From Plenodomus lindquistii (Eukaryota > Ascomycota > Dothideomycetes > Pleosporales > Leptosphaeriaceae): a stretch of DNA of 64,000 bases. A program made the translations under genes and the position numbers. Shown piece by piece: positions 52,948-63,956 of this stretch. The stretch lies in contig JANUWI010000002.1 in assembly GCA_025504975.1 (NCBI GenBank), positions 2,666,001 through 2,730,000 of the forward strand. Direction: 5' to 3'. How positions within the stretch are numbered: position 1 is the stretch's first letter; the number at the start of each line of letters is the position of its first letter. The notes under the pieces were generated by a model. It did not search any database and had not been told where the DNA came from. It saw only the letters and a list, made by a program, of their open reading frames with translations.

Positions 52948-54592
52948 TTAGTATTTGACTTCCTCAGCATGCGAGATCGATCCTTGCTTCGCTTCGACTT
53001 CCTCAAGACGACGCTCGAGATCCTGACCAGGAGCCCAATCGCGCTTGTTCATGCCTGGTACAAACAGCGGTGCGTGGGTGAAGAGGTGGTTCATCTCCTC
53101 GAGTGGGCGCTTAGCGGTTTCAGGAAGGAAGCAGTAGAAGAAGATTGCGTTGGTCAAGTTGCAAACCTGTTGCACGAATTAGTTTTGCTGTCCAGACGAG
53201 TCGCAGCGCATGGAGGATGGGTGGGTACTTACGACGAACAAGAGGTAAAACTTCCAGCCTGCACTCTCCATAGCTGGCTTCGTGACCTGTCCAATCATAG
53301 TGTTGAAAGCGAACGACACCATTGTCGCAACGGACACACCCTTGGAGCGCGTCTTGGTGTCGAAGATTTCGGCGGGAATGATCCATGATAGCGGTCCGCA
53401 GGTCGAACTGAAGCTGAAGTTGTAGATCCAAGTGACAGCGATGAATCCCCATGAAGCAGCCTTGCTGCTGTTAGCACCAGGAGGGAATACAGCCAACATG
53501 ATGGTCGCGATGATGAAGGTGACACAGTTGCCCAAGTTACCGAGAATCAACGGCCAGCGACGGCCGAAGTGATCGATGAACATGATACACAGGAATTGTC
53601 CGAAGAGCGCCAGGACCGAGGAAATAGCCTGGTACTTCAGTGCATCAGGGCCATCAATGCCCATTTTGCCGTAAATGGTGACGGAGTAGTATTGAATGGC
53701 AGAGACACCGGTCATTTGAACGGAGGCTTGGATAGCGCAGGCGAGGAATGTGCGGCGGAAGCACGACTTGTCCTTGAAAAGCTCAACATAACTCTTGGCC
53801 TCGTGCTCGTGGTCGAAGGTGATGGCGTCCTGAATCTGTTGGAATTCGGCTTGAACCCAGACGTCATTTTCATCTCCATGAGCGTGTAGTTTTGCCAGGT
53901 TCTTGAGTCCTTGTTCCACCTTACCATGGTCAATGAGCCAACGTGGCGATTCGGGAAAGAACATAATGAGGGCGGCGAGGAAAACGGCGGGGATGACTTG
54001 GATTCCCAAGCTGGTACGCCACTGGCCATCGTTGGTGGGCGCGAAACCAACGTCGCAGCCGTAGGAGATCCAGGCAGCTGCCAGAGAACCAATACCCAAC
54101 ATGAATTGCTGTAGGGCAGTAACACGGCCACGGATACTGGGGTGGGCGAGTTCAGCTTGGTAGAGCGGAATGATCATGCAGAGGATTCCGACACCAAAGC
54201 CGGCGATGAGGCGTCCTGCGTAGAGGTATCCGAGGTTCTGGGCGCCAGTCTGCAGGGCACCACCGAGACAAAAGATCTGCGGGAGGTATTGTCAGCTTTG
54301 CTCAAATATCTTCCACGGTGACTTGATTGCTTACGATAGCACCAATCATGATGGTCAACCGGCGACCCAGTCGGTCACCCATGGGACCAGCGAGACCTGC
54401 ACCAAAGAAGGCACCGCCGGTGAATACAGATACGACCGCACCCGTCTCATTGTCGGTAGGTCTGAACTTGCTGACGAACGACTTGGCAGCAATGACCTGC
54501 GCAATAACACCCAGATCGTAACCGAACAGCAGAGAACCAAGCGAGGCGAACAGGCCCACGAGGAACTGGTAGACTTTAGGAGGAAGCGCCAT
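52948..54592 (-). CDS. MFS sugar transporter (probable pentose/arabinose uptake)
   Basis: Three exons (54335-54592, 53233-54276, 52948-53166) with introns of 58 and 66 nt give 506 residues. This is a twelve-helix sugar porter of the plasma membrane. Signatures are the first-helix GSLLFGYDLGVI, the loop GDRLGRR, the PxYxAE-type motif in IPLYQAELAHPSIRGRV, the ESPRWL motif after helix 6, the second-half DHFGRRW and the PETAKRPLEEM motif near the C-terminus. It is intact, unlike the relic at 23 kb. The gene is divergent from the arabinofuranosidase gene with 721 bp between starts, so arabinose or another pentose is the likely cargo. This is inferred from context only; hexose transport cannot be ruled out. 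Confidence 0.9.
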
Positions 54593-55313
54593 ATTGGAAA
54601 AGACGTCTACACAAAACAGCAACCTTGATGAAGCTGCAGGCAAGTAAGAAGGAAAGGATGATCACGCCCCACAGCTCTCTTTATACGATTTCTGCAGGAA
54701 ACATCGTTCCTGGTCATGACCCATGGACAAGGCGACCATATCCCCGGCCGGGGGCCAGCATTACACCACGCTTCCCCGTATTCTCTCCATAAAGCGGGGC
54801 GTGCTTCGCTGCGCGTGCAATTGCATCCCGCCCGCATGGTCCATCGGCGAAACCACCGAGGCAGAGACATTCGTCTCGGTAGGTCCTGGTCCGACTGTAC
54901 CGTCCCGCCCCACGCATATCGTTAGCTTCCTGGCCTCGGAGGCTCCTCGTCGCTATCGTGCCCAGCCGCCTACACCTTTGTAGGTACTCACTGGTGGAGG
55001 CTGGTCTTGTCCCGATGTTAGCTTGTGCGGGTAACTGGCTGGTAACAGTAAAGGTCCGAGAAGTGTGGAGATGGCGCTAATTGCGGACTTTCCACCAATC
55101 ATTCCAAGGGATGCACGTGGAAGCTCTACCCCGTTTGGATGTAGTATCGGCGCCATGCCCGCGCTTTGCGATCATGTGCATGAAGCCATGAAGCTTTACG
55201 CGACCTCGAGGAATGTCATGTCACAGTCTGATCTAGAATTATCTCGTTTTCCCTCGGCTGTTCGAACTTCTGACGTTGTCGTCCGAGACTGAACACTTGA
55301 AACCCTAGGAATC
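54593..55313. promoter_or_regulatory. Shared promoter of transporter and arabinofuranosidase, CreA-like sites
   Basis: This region separates the divergent starts. It holds matches to the carbon-repressor CreA consensus SYGGRG: CCGGGG at 54748-54753, its inverted copy CCCCGG at 54742-54747, and GCGGGG at 54794-54799. All lie nearer the transporter start. Short motifs like these also occur by chance, so repression by glucose is a hypothesis. Confidence 0.5.
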
Positions 55314-57176
55314 ATGGCGACTTTCACCAGAATCGAAGAGAGCGAGAAGCCCTCAATCACCATCAATCCTGCACATAAGATTGCCAAGATTAACGATAAC
55401 ATCTATGGCGGCTTCACAGAGTACGAGGCTCAACGGCGACGATCCCTATTCGAAGCTTACCGATGACCAGGCACATGGGACGCTGTATATACGGCGGTCT
55501 TTATGACCCTGGAAACCCTTTGTCAGATGAGAACGGGTTCCGGAAAGATGTGATTGATGCCTTCAAAGACTTGAATGTTCCGGTCGTCCGCTACCCGGGA
55601 GGCAACTTCGTTGCCACGTACCATTGGCTGGATGGTGTTGGTCCCAAGGAGAACAGGCCGAGCAGGTATATTGATTCCCCCATGCACGATCGTGCATACA
55701 TGCTGCCGCTTGAGCGGTCGTGAGGCGATACTATTGGCCGCCATAGCCGTGGCGTCTATAGCTTGAGCATATCGAACTTTGTTTGCGGGCGATGCTGGAT
55801 GGCAATGAAGCCGTCTTAGCCTACCCCGGAGAATTCTAACTGACCACTCTCGTAGACCAGAGCTTGCTTGGATAGGTACCGAGACTAATGAGTTCGGTAC
55901 TGATGAGTTCATGAAGTGGTGTGAGAAGGTGGGCACCGAACCCTACCTGTGCTTGAACTTTGGCACCGGAACGCTCGATGAGGGTAAGTTCGTCCACTTG
56001 TCGGAATATGCTTCACCTCTGACGCGACCTAGCTCTTGGATGGCTTGAATACTGCAACTCAGACCGCAACAGCTATTACGCGAACTTGCGGCGCAAGAAT
56101 GGTCGTGAAAAGCCGTACAATGTCAGCATCATGTTCCGTCGTCTCTCATCGCGCATGCTAATCTATCACAGGTCAAATACTGGGCCCTCGGAAACGAATG
56201 CTGGGGCCCTTGGCAAGTCGAGCAAATGACCAAGGAAGACTACGCAAAGAAGGCCTACCAATGGGCGAAAGCGCTCAAGCTCCTCGATCCAAATATTACC
56301 CTCATCCTCTGTGGTGAGACAGGCTACTCGTCATGGGACTACTATGTTCTCAACAAGTGCGTGAAGTGGGACGCCAACGGGCTCGCGGGTGACCACACCA
56401 AGACACTCATCGACATGCACTCGATCCACATCTACACCGCGGACAAGGAGCATCTCGCCAACGCCGTTGCTCCAAGGGCTGCAGAGCGGGCGATACAAAT
56501 GTCAGTCGCACTCATCGATCTCGCGCGCATCGAGAACAAGGTGCCTGAAGGCTGCCCCCGGCCAACAATCTGCTTCGACGAGTGGAACGTATGGGATCCA
56601 GTCAGGGCGCCGGGTGAGCAAGGAGCAGAGGAAAAGTACACGCTGTCCGACGCCCTTGCCGTCTCCATCTTCCTGAACTGCTTCATCCGCCAGGCGCAGC
56701 ACATCGGTATGACCACTGTCGCGCAATCCGTTAACGTCATCTCGCCTTTGATGACGACAAAGACTGGTCTCATGAAGCAGACGAGCTGGTGGCCGCTCTG
56801 GCTCTTCAGTAAGTACATGCGCGGCCAAACCATCGCGCTCAACGTACGCTCTCCGGAATACACCGGCCGGACAAACCCACACTGGATCCGCGACACCATC
56901 GAGACGCCGTACCTAGACTGCAGCGCAGCGCTGGGCGACGATGGGTACGTCAATCTCGCTGTTACAAATGTCAACGAGGAGCGCGACTTCGAGGTGGTCC
57001 TACATGGATTGAAGGCGAAAAACGTGGAGGTCTTCACGGTGACTGGCGACAATGTCAATGTCACGAACACGGAGGAAGAACAGAAGGTTGGCATCAAGGA
57101 GAGCAACTGGGATGGCACAGGCGCCTACACGTTTGGGAAGCATTCATTTACATTGCTGAGATGGAAGGAGGCGTAG
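55314..57176 (+). CDS. Alpha-L-arabinofuranosidase, GH51, intracellular type
   Basis: Five exons (55314-55420, 55471-55665, 55856-55983, 56033-56121, 56172-57176) with introns of 50, 190, 49 and 50 nt give 507 residues. GH51 enzymes release arabinose from arabinan, arabinoxylan or short oligosaccharides with retention of configuration. The acid/base Glu182 lies in WALGNECWGPWQ and the nucleophile Glu310 in CFDEWNVWDP. The early IYGGFTEHMGRCIYGGLYDPG and VVRYPGGNF blocks are typical, and the first is restored only by the first splice join. The 190-nt intron is long for this genome. There is no signal peptide, so the enzyme probably acts in the cytosol on imported oligosaccharides. It shares its promoter region with the sugar transporter. 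An array of 9-base repeats (57266-57306) lies just after the stop. Confidence 0.94.
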
Positions 57177-57265
57177 CTGCGCTATGATGTCTACTAATGA
57201 CATTTGCACGCTAGCTCAAATTAGACGGGTGCAAAAACCCAATTATGCAATGCTCCAATGCTCTA

Positions 57266-57306
57266 ATGCTTCGTATGCTTCGTATGCTTCGTATGCTTCG
57301 TATGCT
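57266..57306. repeat. 9-base tandem repeat ATGCTTCGT
   Basis: Four perfect copies and a partial fifth, 90 bp past the stop codon of the GH51 gene, probably within its 3' UTR. Confidence 0.92.
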
Positions 57307-57480
57307 GTCCTAGCCCATTTGTCAGTCTACAGTGTGTTGGGGATTGTTGCAAGGAAAGATGTACTCACGACAAATACGCGGTTGTACCCGCTGTGGTCTT
57401 CAAGAGCCCATCATCGTTCGTTCGTTCGTTCAACGTTCAGTCATTTCAAGTGTAATCCCCCAGATTGGAAATGTCCAGAC

Positions 57481-59477
57481 CTACATGCCAGCCCTGATCA
57501 CTTCCTCACTGACCCACATGCTCTCTCTCCTATGCTCGGTGATACACTCCAGGTGGTAGTCGTACTCCGTCCAAGTCTTGCTCTCAAAAACACGGTGTTG
57601 CTCCTTGGCCCAACGAATATTCTCAGCCCAGTCGCTCGTGTCGCTCTGGTCAGGATCGGTCAAGAGGTGCAGCTCACGAAAGGGTGGGTGTCGACGCGGA
57701 CCACGGAAGCGGTAACATGAGAACGCAGTGCGCCACATCTCAGCCTCGGTAGTGCAATCTTCGACAGCGTAAAGGCGAATAGTGAAGGAGTCGATCTTGA
57801 GACGGTTCTCAGAAAGGATAGGAGGAGAGAGCCAGACGGGCTGGCGATGGGCGTAAGCCTTGGCCAAATCCATCACCTTCGGATCGACCATTGTAGACAT
57901 GTATGCTGGTAGAGCTAGAGGCAGTGGAGTCTGGGTCCCGACCTTGGTCATGCATGCGGCAAGAGGACTGGCGCCAACAAAGGCATTTTGAATGCCGTTG
58001 CGCGCCCTGTGAGCTGCCTTGCGCTGAGACCTGGGTGTATATGAAGCGACATTCTCGTCGGACGCCACCTCTGCCTCGGGAATTTCCTCTTCTGGTTCGG
58101 ATGCCTCATCAACAAAGTCGCTGTCGTTTGACGCCGAGGCAGGAGCAGGGATACGAGACAGCTTGCGTTTCTTAGCCAGTGAGGTGTGTTCGCTCGAGTA
58201 GGGTAGCTCCAGGAAAGCATCGTCCTTTAGAACAATTAGCTGCGAAATATGGACTAATATGTTAGAAACAGTAAACTCACTGCGCCCTCGCCTTCTGAAA
58301 CCTCGCGAAAGTCGATCTTTTTGCCCTCGAGCCGGCTGCTCCTTCTCTTGTCTCCGGTAGCCATTCTAGTGAAGCCTCTGCTCGTTGCCTTCCGCTTTGG
58401 CGAGGTATGTGTGGGCGTAAGAGACGGTGTGGGAATTGGCGTACCTGACTGAGAGCGAGCTACAGCGTCTTGAATTGCACGGGTGATGCGCGGTGTGGGC
58501 ATAATTTTGCGACGAGGTGCGCGACCGGCAGTAAGCTGGTGGTGAGGTGAGGAGAAGAGAGCCTCGCGGCGGGCAAATGCCTGTCTGTCAAGGTGAGAGT
58601 GGGTGACGGGGGCCGGACCACCAAGGTGAATGGTAAGTCGGGTAAAGTCATCGGGGAACCACCATTCCTCGTCTTCGTGCTTGAGGGCGTATTGCACACA
58701 GCGGGAAAGATCAAGGGCGTCTGCGCCGGTCGGGTGCTCCTTTACATGCATTACCAGGTCTTTGAACGCGACAGGTGACGCTTCTTCGTTGCGAGCCACC
58801 TCACGAGTCCTACTCTGGGCCTTGGAAAGGCCTTTCGGGTGGGTGAGGCGAGGTGGACGAAAGGCTCCCACGTTCAAATCACTCTCATTGCTGTTGACCG
58901 CCCTCGGCCACTCATCGTGAGTCCCGACCGTCCATTCATCATACCCTGCGCGGCGCATCGCATACGACATCATAATCTGGGCCGAGTTGGCCGAAAAGAT
59001 TGCGCCCGTGGGCTGTTCGCGAAACTCGTTAATAATGTAAGCGATGGATCTGGATTTGCCGCCATTGGCGACAAAGCGATCAATCACATCGATCGACTTG
59101 AGCCAGTGAGGTAGATAAGTTAAGATTTCGACTGCGGTCAAATTGCCATTCGGGAAAGCCAGATTCCAACTCGGGCTGTGAATACCAAACGCGTTGTTTT
59201 TGGCGAGGGCAGCCATCGCGACGGGCTTGAGCTCGTCAGTACGTGCGTGAAGCCGGGTTTTGGAGTGGTATACAACGAACACAACAGTGAGACGCGTTTG
59301 CGTGGTGATCTTGTGCACCTTCCTCTGGTATTCGTTTGCTTGAGACCAAGTGTTCAAAAAGTGATCCGCGCCGTACTCCAAAAGAAGGACGCAATCCAGA
59401 AAGGTCGTTGATCGCCCGCTTGCAAAGCACGCGTATGCTGATAGCGTGAACGACAGTATTAAGTGAAGGAGCCGCAC
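57481..59477 (-). CDS. Unknown fungal family protein, copy A
   Basis: Two exons (58281-59477, 57481-58239) joined over a short 41-nt intron (GTGAGT, branch TCTAACA, end TTCGCAG) give 651 residues from the first ATG. I do not recognise the family, but it is a paralog of the gene at 59598 and of the fragment at 63.4 kb. Shared blocks are LAFPNGNLTAVEILTYLPH, the AGYDEWTVGTHDEW region, the DALDLSRCVQY...WWFPDDF block, HLGGPAPVTHSHLDR and the C-terminal WAENIRWAKEQ. Between the last two lies a basic and acidic low-complexity linker (KRKATSRG, SRLEGKK, then EEEIPEAEV). The likely start is the ATG at 59216, just before the shared part; the longer form would add a hydrophobic N-terminus resembling a signal peptide. 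A nuclear role is suggested only by the basic linker. Confidence 0.75.
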
Positions 59478-59597
59478 GAGCTGTGGGGGAACGAGAGCAG
59501 CGCTCGGACCGGGAGACCCCGTTGTTGCTGGGACACACAGTCGTCACCATCACCATAGCGAGCTCGCTAGTACCCACGTGCTTGCTCAAGAAGGTTC

Positions 59598-61163
59598 TTG
59601 TCCCTACAGCCTGTAGCGTCGGAGCTCTGGCAACACTGCGCAATGCACCCATCAAACCCACCCTCTCAGATTCCCACGGCCGCGACGGCAAGTCGTACGC
59701 CTGATCCTGGAGCATGTTTTCCAGGAACACTACCGCCTCAACCTGCGCAACCTGCGCTCCCATCTCTTGGATCCAATCCTCAAACACCAATGCAAAACAC
59801 CGATGCAGCAAACACAATGCTGAAATCTAACCTCGAGTTCAGGACGCGACAGCCCCGTCAGCCGTACGGCTTTGGACCCGCTACGCCATCGCAAGACCTG
59901 GCCTTCCCAGCGCATGCGAATATGACCGCAGCGGAGCTGTTGACGTTCCTGCCTCATAGCATACGGAATGCCGACATAATATACCGACTCGTATCGAACG
60001 GCGGAACGCGACATTTGCTGTCTGTCATTGTCAATACACAGCGGCTCCTGCTCATGCCATGGAGCGACAACACCTGTGGAGCGACCATGTACAAAGCGAT
60101 GAATGCTGCGGGATTTCACAATTGGACTGTGACTGTCCACGGGAACTGGCATGACAAGGAAAAGGCAACGTGGAACGAAGGAAACCTAGACGTGGGAGGA
60201 TGTCGAAGCTTGAGCCAGATCAACGGGAGCGGATCGGTGGCGCCAGATGTACCTTTCAGGAGCCTCAAGGTCGATGTCAGATACATGCCAGTAGGCTACG
60301 ATGCTCTTGACCTAACACGCATGGTGCAGTATTGCGTTCGGAAATCAGCAGAGGTCTGGATGTATCCGCGTGACTACGCCGCCCTTCTCGAGCATCTCGG
60401 AGGGCCGACCACGGTGACATCGCAACACCATGACCGCGCAGTGTTCAAACGCTGGGCCGACGTTCAGCTCCCAGTGCCCAACTCGATACTTGCTTCGCAA
60501 GGAGGCCAAACGAGGCAGCGGAAAGAGTCCACAGAAGCCCATGAAAAGGCGCCGAACAGAGAGACGCCATCGAAGATTGCACAATCAGCGCTCGCAAACC
60601 GGTCGAAGCAAACAACTCCAGCTATAGAAAGCGAGCCAAGGACCGATGTGAGGCCAGCACGGAGATCGAGAAAGTTGGTCGGGACAGGAGAAGACATGAA
60701 CAAAGACGTAGACAGGGACACAGGAAACATGGACAACAAAACATACTCCCGGCCGGCACCCAAGTACGTCGCACCTCCAGAAACAGCCGCAGAGCCACCA
60801 CACAGCGCGATCGAGTTCACCTACCGAAGAGAGGGCATGGCGGAAGAGGGCAACGCGTTCAGCCCTTACGCGTTCGGCGGTCCTCGGTACGCGCCACCAT
60901 ATCGCTCGCTACGTCACATCGGTCAGCCACATCGTGATGACATCGGCGGATGGGCCGAGAATCTGCGCTGGGCATCAGAACAGCGCATATGCTTCTCTCA
61001 ACATCCCCAAGCTGAGGCGTGGAATGAGAGCCCAGAGCACATGGAGCTCATTGCGAAAATACGACAGGAAGAGGGCTGGGCCTCTGACGAACTTATAACG
61101 CGCATCGGGCAGGAGCAATACGAAGAGGAACAAGAGCTGAAGTCACGCGGTGGAACGGAGTAA
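59598..61163 (+). CDS. Unknown fungal family protein, copy B
   Basis: A single open frame of 521 residues, paralogous to copy A and transcribed away from it. Matching blocks are LAFPAHANMTAAELLTFLPH, AGFHNWTVTVHGNW, GYDALDLTRMVQYC with WMYPRDY, HLGGPTTVTSQHHDRAVFKRW and, after a long disordered linker, FGGPRYAPPYRSL with WAENLRWASEQ. The linker (about residues 300-400) is rich in Arg, Lys, Ser and Thr. The Pro-rich lead before residue 65 is unlike copy A, so translation may start at 59643 or 59790. Copy A has an intron within the linker and this copy does not. I see no catalytic motif; the repeated Trp/Pro/Asp blocks suggest a binding domain, but this is a guess. Confidence 0.75.
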   Translation: MSLQPVASELWQHCAMHPSNPPSQIPTAATASRTPDPGACFPGTLPPQPAQPALPSLGSNPQTPMQNTDAANTMLKSNLEFRTRQPRQPYGFGPATPSQDLAFPAHANMTAAELLTFLPHSIRNADIIYRLVSNGGTRHLLSVIVNTQRLLLMPWSDNTCGATMYKAMNAAGFHNWTVTVHGNWHDKEKATWNEGNLDVGGCRSLSQINGSGSVAPDVPFRSLKVDVRYMPVGYDALDLTRMVQYCVRKSAEVWMYPRDYAALLEHLGGPTTVTSQHHDRAVFKRWADVQLPVPNSILASQGGQTRQRKESTEAHEKAPNRETPSKIAQSALANRSKQTTPAIESEPRTDVRPARRSRKLVGTGEDMNKDVDRDTGNMDNKTYSRPAPKYVAPPETAAEPPHSAIEFTYRREGMAEEGNAFSPYAFGGPRYAPPYRSLRHIGQPHRDDIGGWAENLRWASEQRICFSQHPQAEAWNESPEHMELIAKIRQEEGWASDELITRIGQEQYEEEQELKSRGGTE

Positions 61164-61914
61164 AAGAGAGGGAAGGAAACGTGTCCGGCCGCAGTGCAGA
61201 CACACGGATCTGGGGTTCAGAACGCGGACTCAGCGGCGTGTAAATCGAATGTACAGTTTTCATAGGCCCAAGGAATGTCGCGTAAAGCTGTGCCGATGAT
61301 GTTGATGACTTTGCGTTTGTGATGAGTGATGAGTGAAGGAAGCGTGCGTGAGGGACGGTGTTCAGGAAAACTTCAGCACGGGCACCGACTGACCACGCTA
61401 AACCTTATCTGTGACCTTCCATTTCGAAACAAGCCCAAACAATCCTTAAACACGTCTCCAACAATGTTTCCAGATCGACGGAAGATCATTGTCGCGGGGT
61501 TCGATCGTCGTGTTGGAGTTCGAGTCTCTTGGAGCGCTGCTTGCTTCGCCCCGTGCGCCGCCAGCAGGGGGAAGGCAAGCTTCCGGGCTGCATTGGCGTC
61601 GCAGGCAGTATGGCTTGTAACAGGAACGACTAGTCGAACGGCAAAATATTCGAAAACGTGGTGCCAAAGCTTGTAGATAACGGTGCCATAAGAAAGCAAC
61701 AGTGACCTTTGATCCATACAGTTCCTTTTCCCCTTCCCAATCGAAATTCAGATCGTACACGTTCTCAGCAAAAGGTCGTCGATGCACTCCACCAAAATCA
61801 GCACTTGAACCCTCCAAGTAAGCTACGCGCTCAACTGCGTCATTGCTTTTACACCCCAACATATTGCCAGCCTACCGGCCACCTACCGCTCCACCCTCCA
61901 AATCATCGACGACC
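61164..61914. other. Intergenic stretch
   Basis: About 750 bp with the promoter of the small secreted protein at its right end. An antisense frame at 61446-61862 has no supporting feature and is not accepted. Confidence 0.4.
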
Positions 61915-62316
61915 ATGTACATCCTCATCCTCCTCGCAAGCCTTCTCCTCGCTCCTTTAACCTTTGCCCAATCATCGACAACAAAAGTGCCCTCAACACC
62001 CCCCATGATGCCCATGGCAACGCCCACCGCGCCCGCCATTACCATGGCCTGGGATAACGAGGCCGTTGCCGCTGCATCTCAAATTTCGAGCTTGAACTCA
62101 GCGATGGAAGCAGCGATGACATCAATGTCTATGGAGAATGTGATGACTATGCCGGACGGCTCGGTAATGAATATGAGTGAGGGAATGAGTGGAATGAGCG
62201 GTATGGCGTCTGGAACGGCGATGGCAGGGATGAATATGACGGCTGCAGCTGAGAGAACCAGCGTGGGAATGGGTATGGTGGCTATTGGTTTGGGGATTTT
62301 GATGAATGTAGTGTGA
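61915..62316 (+). CDS. Small secreted methionine-rich protein, probably GPI-anchored
   Basis: A 133-residue protein with a signal peptide (MYILILLASLLLAPLTFAQ), a Pro/Thr/Met stretch (TPPMMPMATPTAPA), a helical Ser/Ala part, a Met/Gly/Ser-rich segment (MNMSEGMSGMSGMASG, then MAGMNM) and a hydrophobic end (VGMGMVAIGLGILMNVV) that could be a GPI-anchor signal. Met clusters spaced like this bind copper(I) in several copper-handling proteins, for example in the extracellular part of Ctr-type transporters. No further domain is visible. I chose the ATG at 61915 because it opens the signal peptide and has the context GACC-ATG; the frame continues upstream to 61843 without merit. It lies between copy B and the broken copy of the unknown family. 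Confidence 0.72.
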   Translation: MYILILLASLLLAPLTFAQSSTTKVPSTPPMMPMATPTAPAITMAWDNEAVAAASQISSLNSAMEAAMTSMSMENVMTMPDGSVMNMSEGMSGMSGMASGTAMAGMNMTAAAERTSVGMGMVAIGLGILMNVV

Positions 62317-63374
62317 GTGAGCTGATAAGGAATCCCATTATTCTCCGCTATATGGCTCACTTTGGTGAATGTTCTTTCAGTCGCAATATTAGCGACTAAT
62401 TTCCCTGCTTTCTCGTTCTTGTTGATACTTGGAGTGGGACGCGAATTGAAATTTGGATTATCACAGAATTTGCAACACCTCTCCAGATTCTCCACCTGCG
62501 GGCAAGAACTCGTCTTCCACATGATCGGAAATCGGCATGAATATTGCAAGATCGTGTCTTCCCACAAGTCTATTAAGCACGAAGACGGACATTCAGGCAC
62601 TCGATTCAAGTTATGACTAGGTAAGATGGAGCTCAGTCTCGATTACAGCCAGCTATAGTATTTGGCGAAGATCAGGACACTGTGAAGAGGCCACTTTGCT
62701 CAGGTTCACTTGCCTACCGCTCCACGAATGCCAGACTCAACGTTGTATCTCATCCCGCGAAAATTTTACATGCTTGTCGGTTCGGGAAACATATTCTTCC
62801 TCGCGATTCCAAATGTACTGCACATCTGGACGATCTGTTAAGTTCGTTTACCGAAATGAGAACGGGGTCGTGCAAGGACAAATTCCCTCCTCAACCGCGT
62901 GCGTTGAACCGCGAGCCTCGAGCCCAGAGCTCCTTGTCCTGATCGCTGATAGGGATCAAGTCTCTATCGTAATGCCAAACAGGCACATGAATACGGGGTG
63001 GAACACAGGGATCTGTGGGAAACTAGTCGAGAACAATAAAAGTTGGAGCACAAAACATTGTCTTGTCATGGGGGTTCTGAACGGGCTCGATCTGCTTATA
63101 ACTTGCGAGGTCCATCCAAGGATGATGTAGTAAGCCGGCATCCTCATCGGATCGCGACTTTTCTCCACGCGCACCAGCATTGCGAGAAGCAATTTGAGCC
63201 TTGCTCTGCAGCTCGCTACGATGAAGAAGTCCAACCACAATACCGCTGTTGTTCGAAGCATGGGGTTGTGAACCAATTTTGTGGCCCTGCAAGGAACTAG
63301 TTTCAATGTACTCACAACCGAGCATCCATTGCTGAACTTGGCTGTAGTTCTCGAAATCCGTGGGAAGGTTCCTT
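62317..63374. other. Intergenic stretch, probably decayed sequence
   Basis: About 1.06 kb. Frames on the minus strand (62956-63430) look protein-like in short parts but do not join well and may be the decayed 3' part of the broken family copy. Confidence 0.35.
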
Positions 63375-63956
63375 TCAGTCTTCTGCTTTCGCGCTGAATT
63401 GTATTTCTTGCCGTGCCTTGGCCATATCATCCGCGGTGACCAAGTGGTTTCGCTCTCGCGACTCCCGCTTCCAGGTGATCATGCGCTCCACTTCTTCAAC
63501 TGAGTAGGGGTTTAGTCGGCCAACGACTGCACCATTGCTCTTCCAACGAGCGTAGACCGCATCGTCGTAACGATCAGTTGTGGCCGCGATTTAATTTGCC
63601 CAGAAATAGAAATCTCTAGGAAACCACACATCTTCCTCGGGGTGATCTGTGATATGATTTACAAGTCTCGTAAGGTCGAGACCGTCTCCTGAGTCGGTAG
63701 ATGGGAGCGCCCTTAGGCCTAGCAGCAGGGTAATGGCGTCGACGTTGTGGATCAGTCCACCTCTGCACAATTTATTCTTTGGCTGCAGTTCACGATGCTG
63801 TGGGAATGCTGTGACTGATAACGTTTTATGATCCCATGCGCTGCCGTCATGGTCCAAGATAAAGATCTGTGGGATATTGATCGAGAACAATGAAAGGTGA
63901 CGAATAATTGACGATGCAGTACGTCGGTGTACCTCGCAAAATAAACGCGCAGACAC
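63375..63956 (-). pseudogene. Unknown fungal family protein, broken copy C
   Basis: The minus strand encodes GDGLDLTRLVNHITDHPEED followed by WFPRDF, clearly the same block as DALDLSRCVQY...WWFPDDF in copy A and DALDLTRMVQY...WMYPRDY in copy B. The frame is then cut by TAA at 63593-63591. Reading on past it gives IAATTDRYDDAVYARWK, matching the next block of the intact copies (TTVTSQHHDRAVFKRW), so homology runs through the stop. A single C-to-T change from CAA would explain it. The downstream part ends at a TGA at 63377-63375, well short of the WAEN block. The upstream part (to 63956) aligns poorly and may be decayed or contain an intron; more of the copy may lie past the window edge. Confidence 0.65.

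Noticed and set aside
61446..61862. 138-codon minus-strand frame with a protein-like start
   Set aside because: Lies antisense in the promoter of the small secreted protein; no homology among the family copies and no splice continuation.
62956..63430. Minus-strand frames downstream of broken copy C
   Set aside because: Short stretches look coding but the two frames overlap, no intron joins them to copy C convincingly, and the WAEN block is absent.
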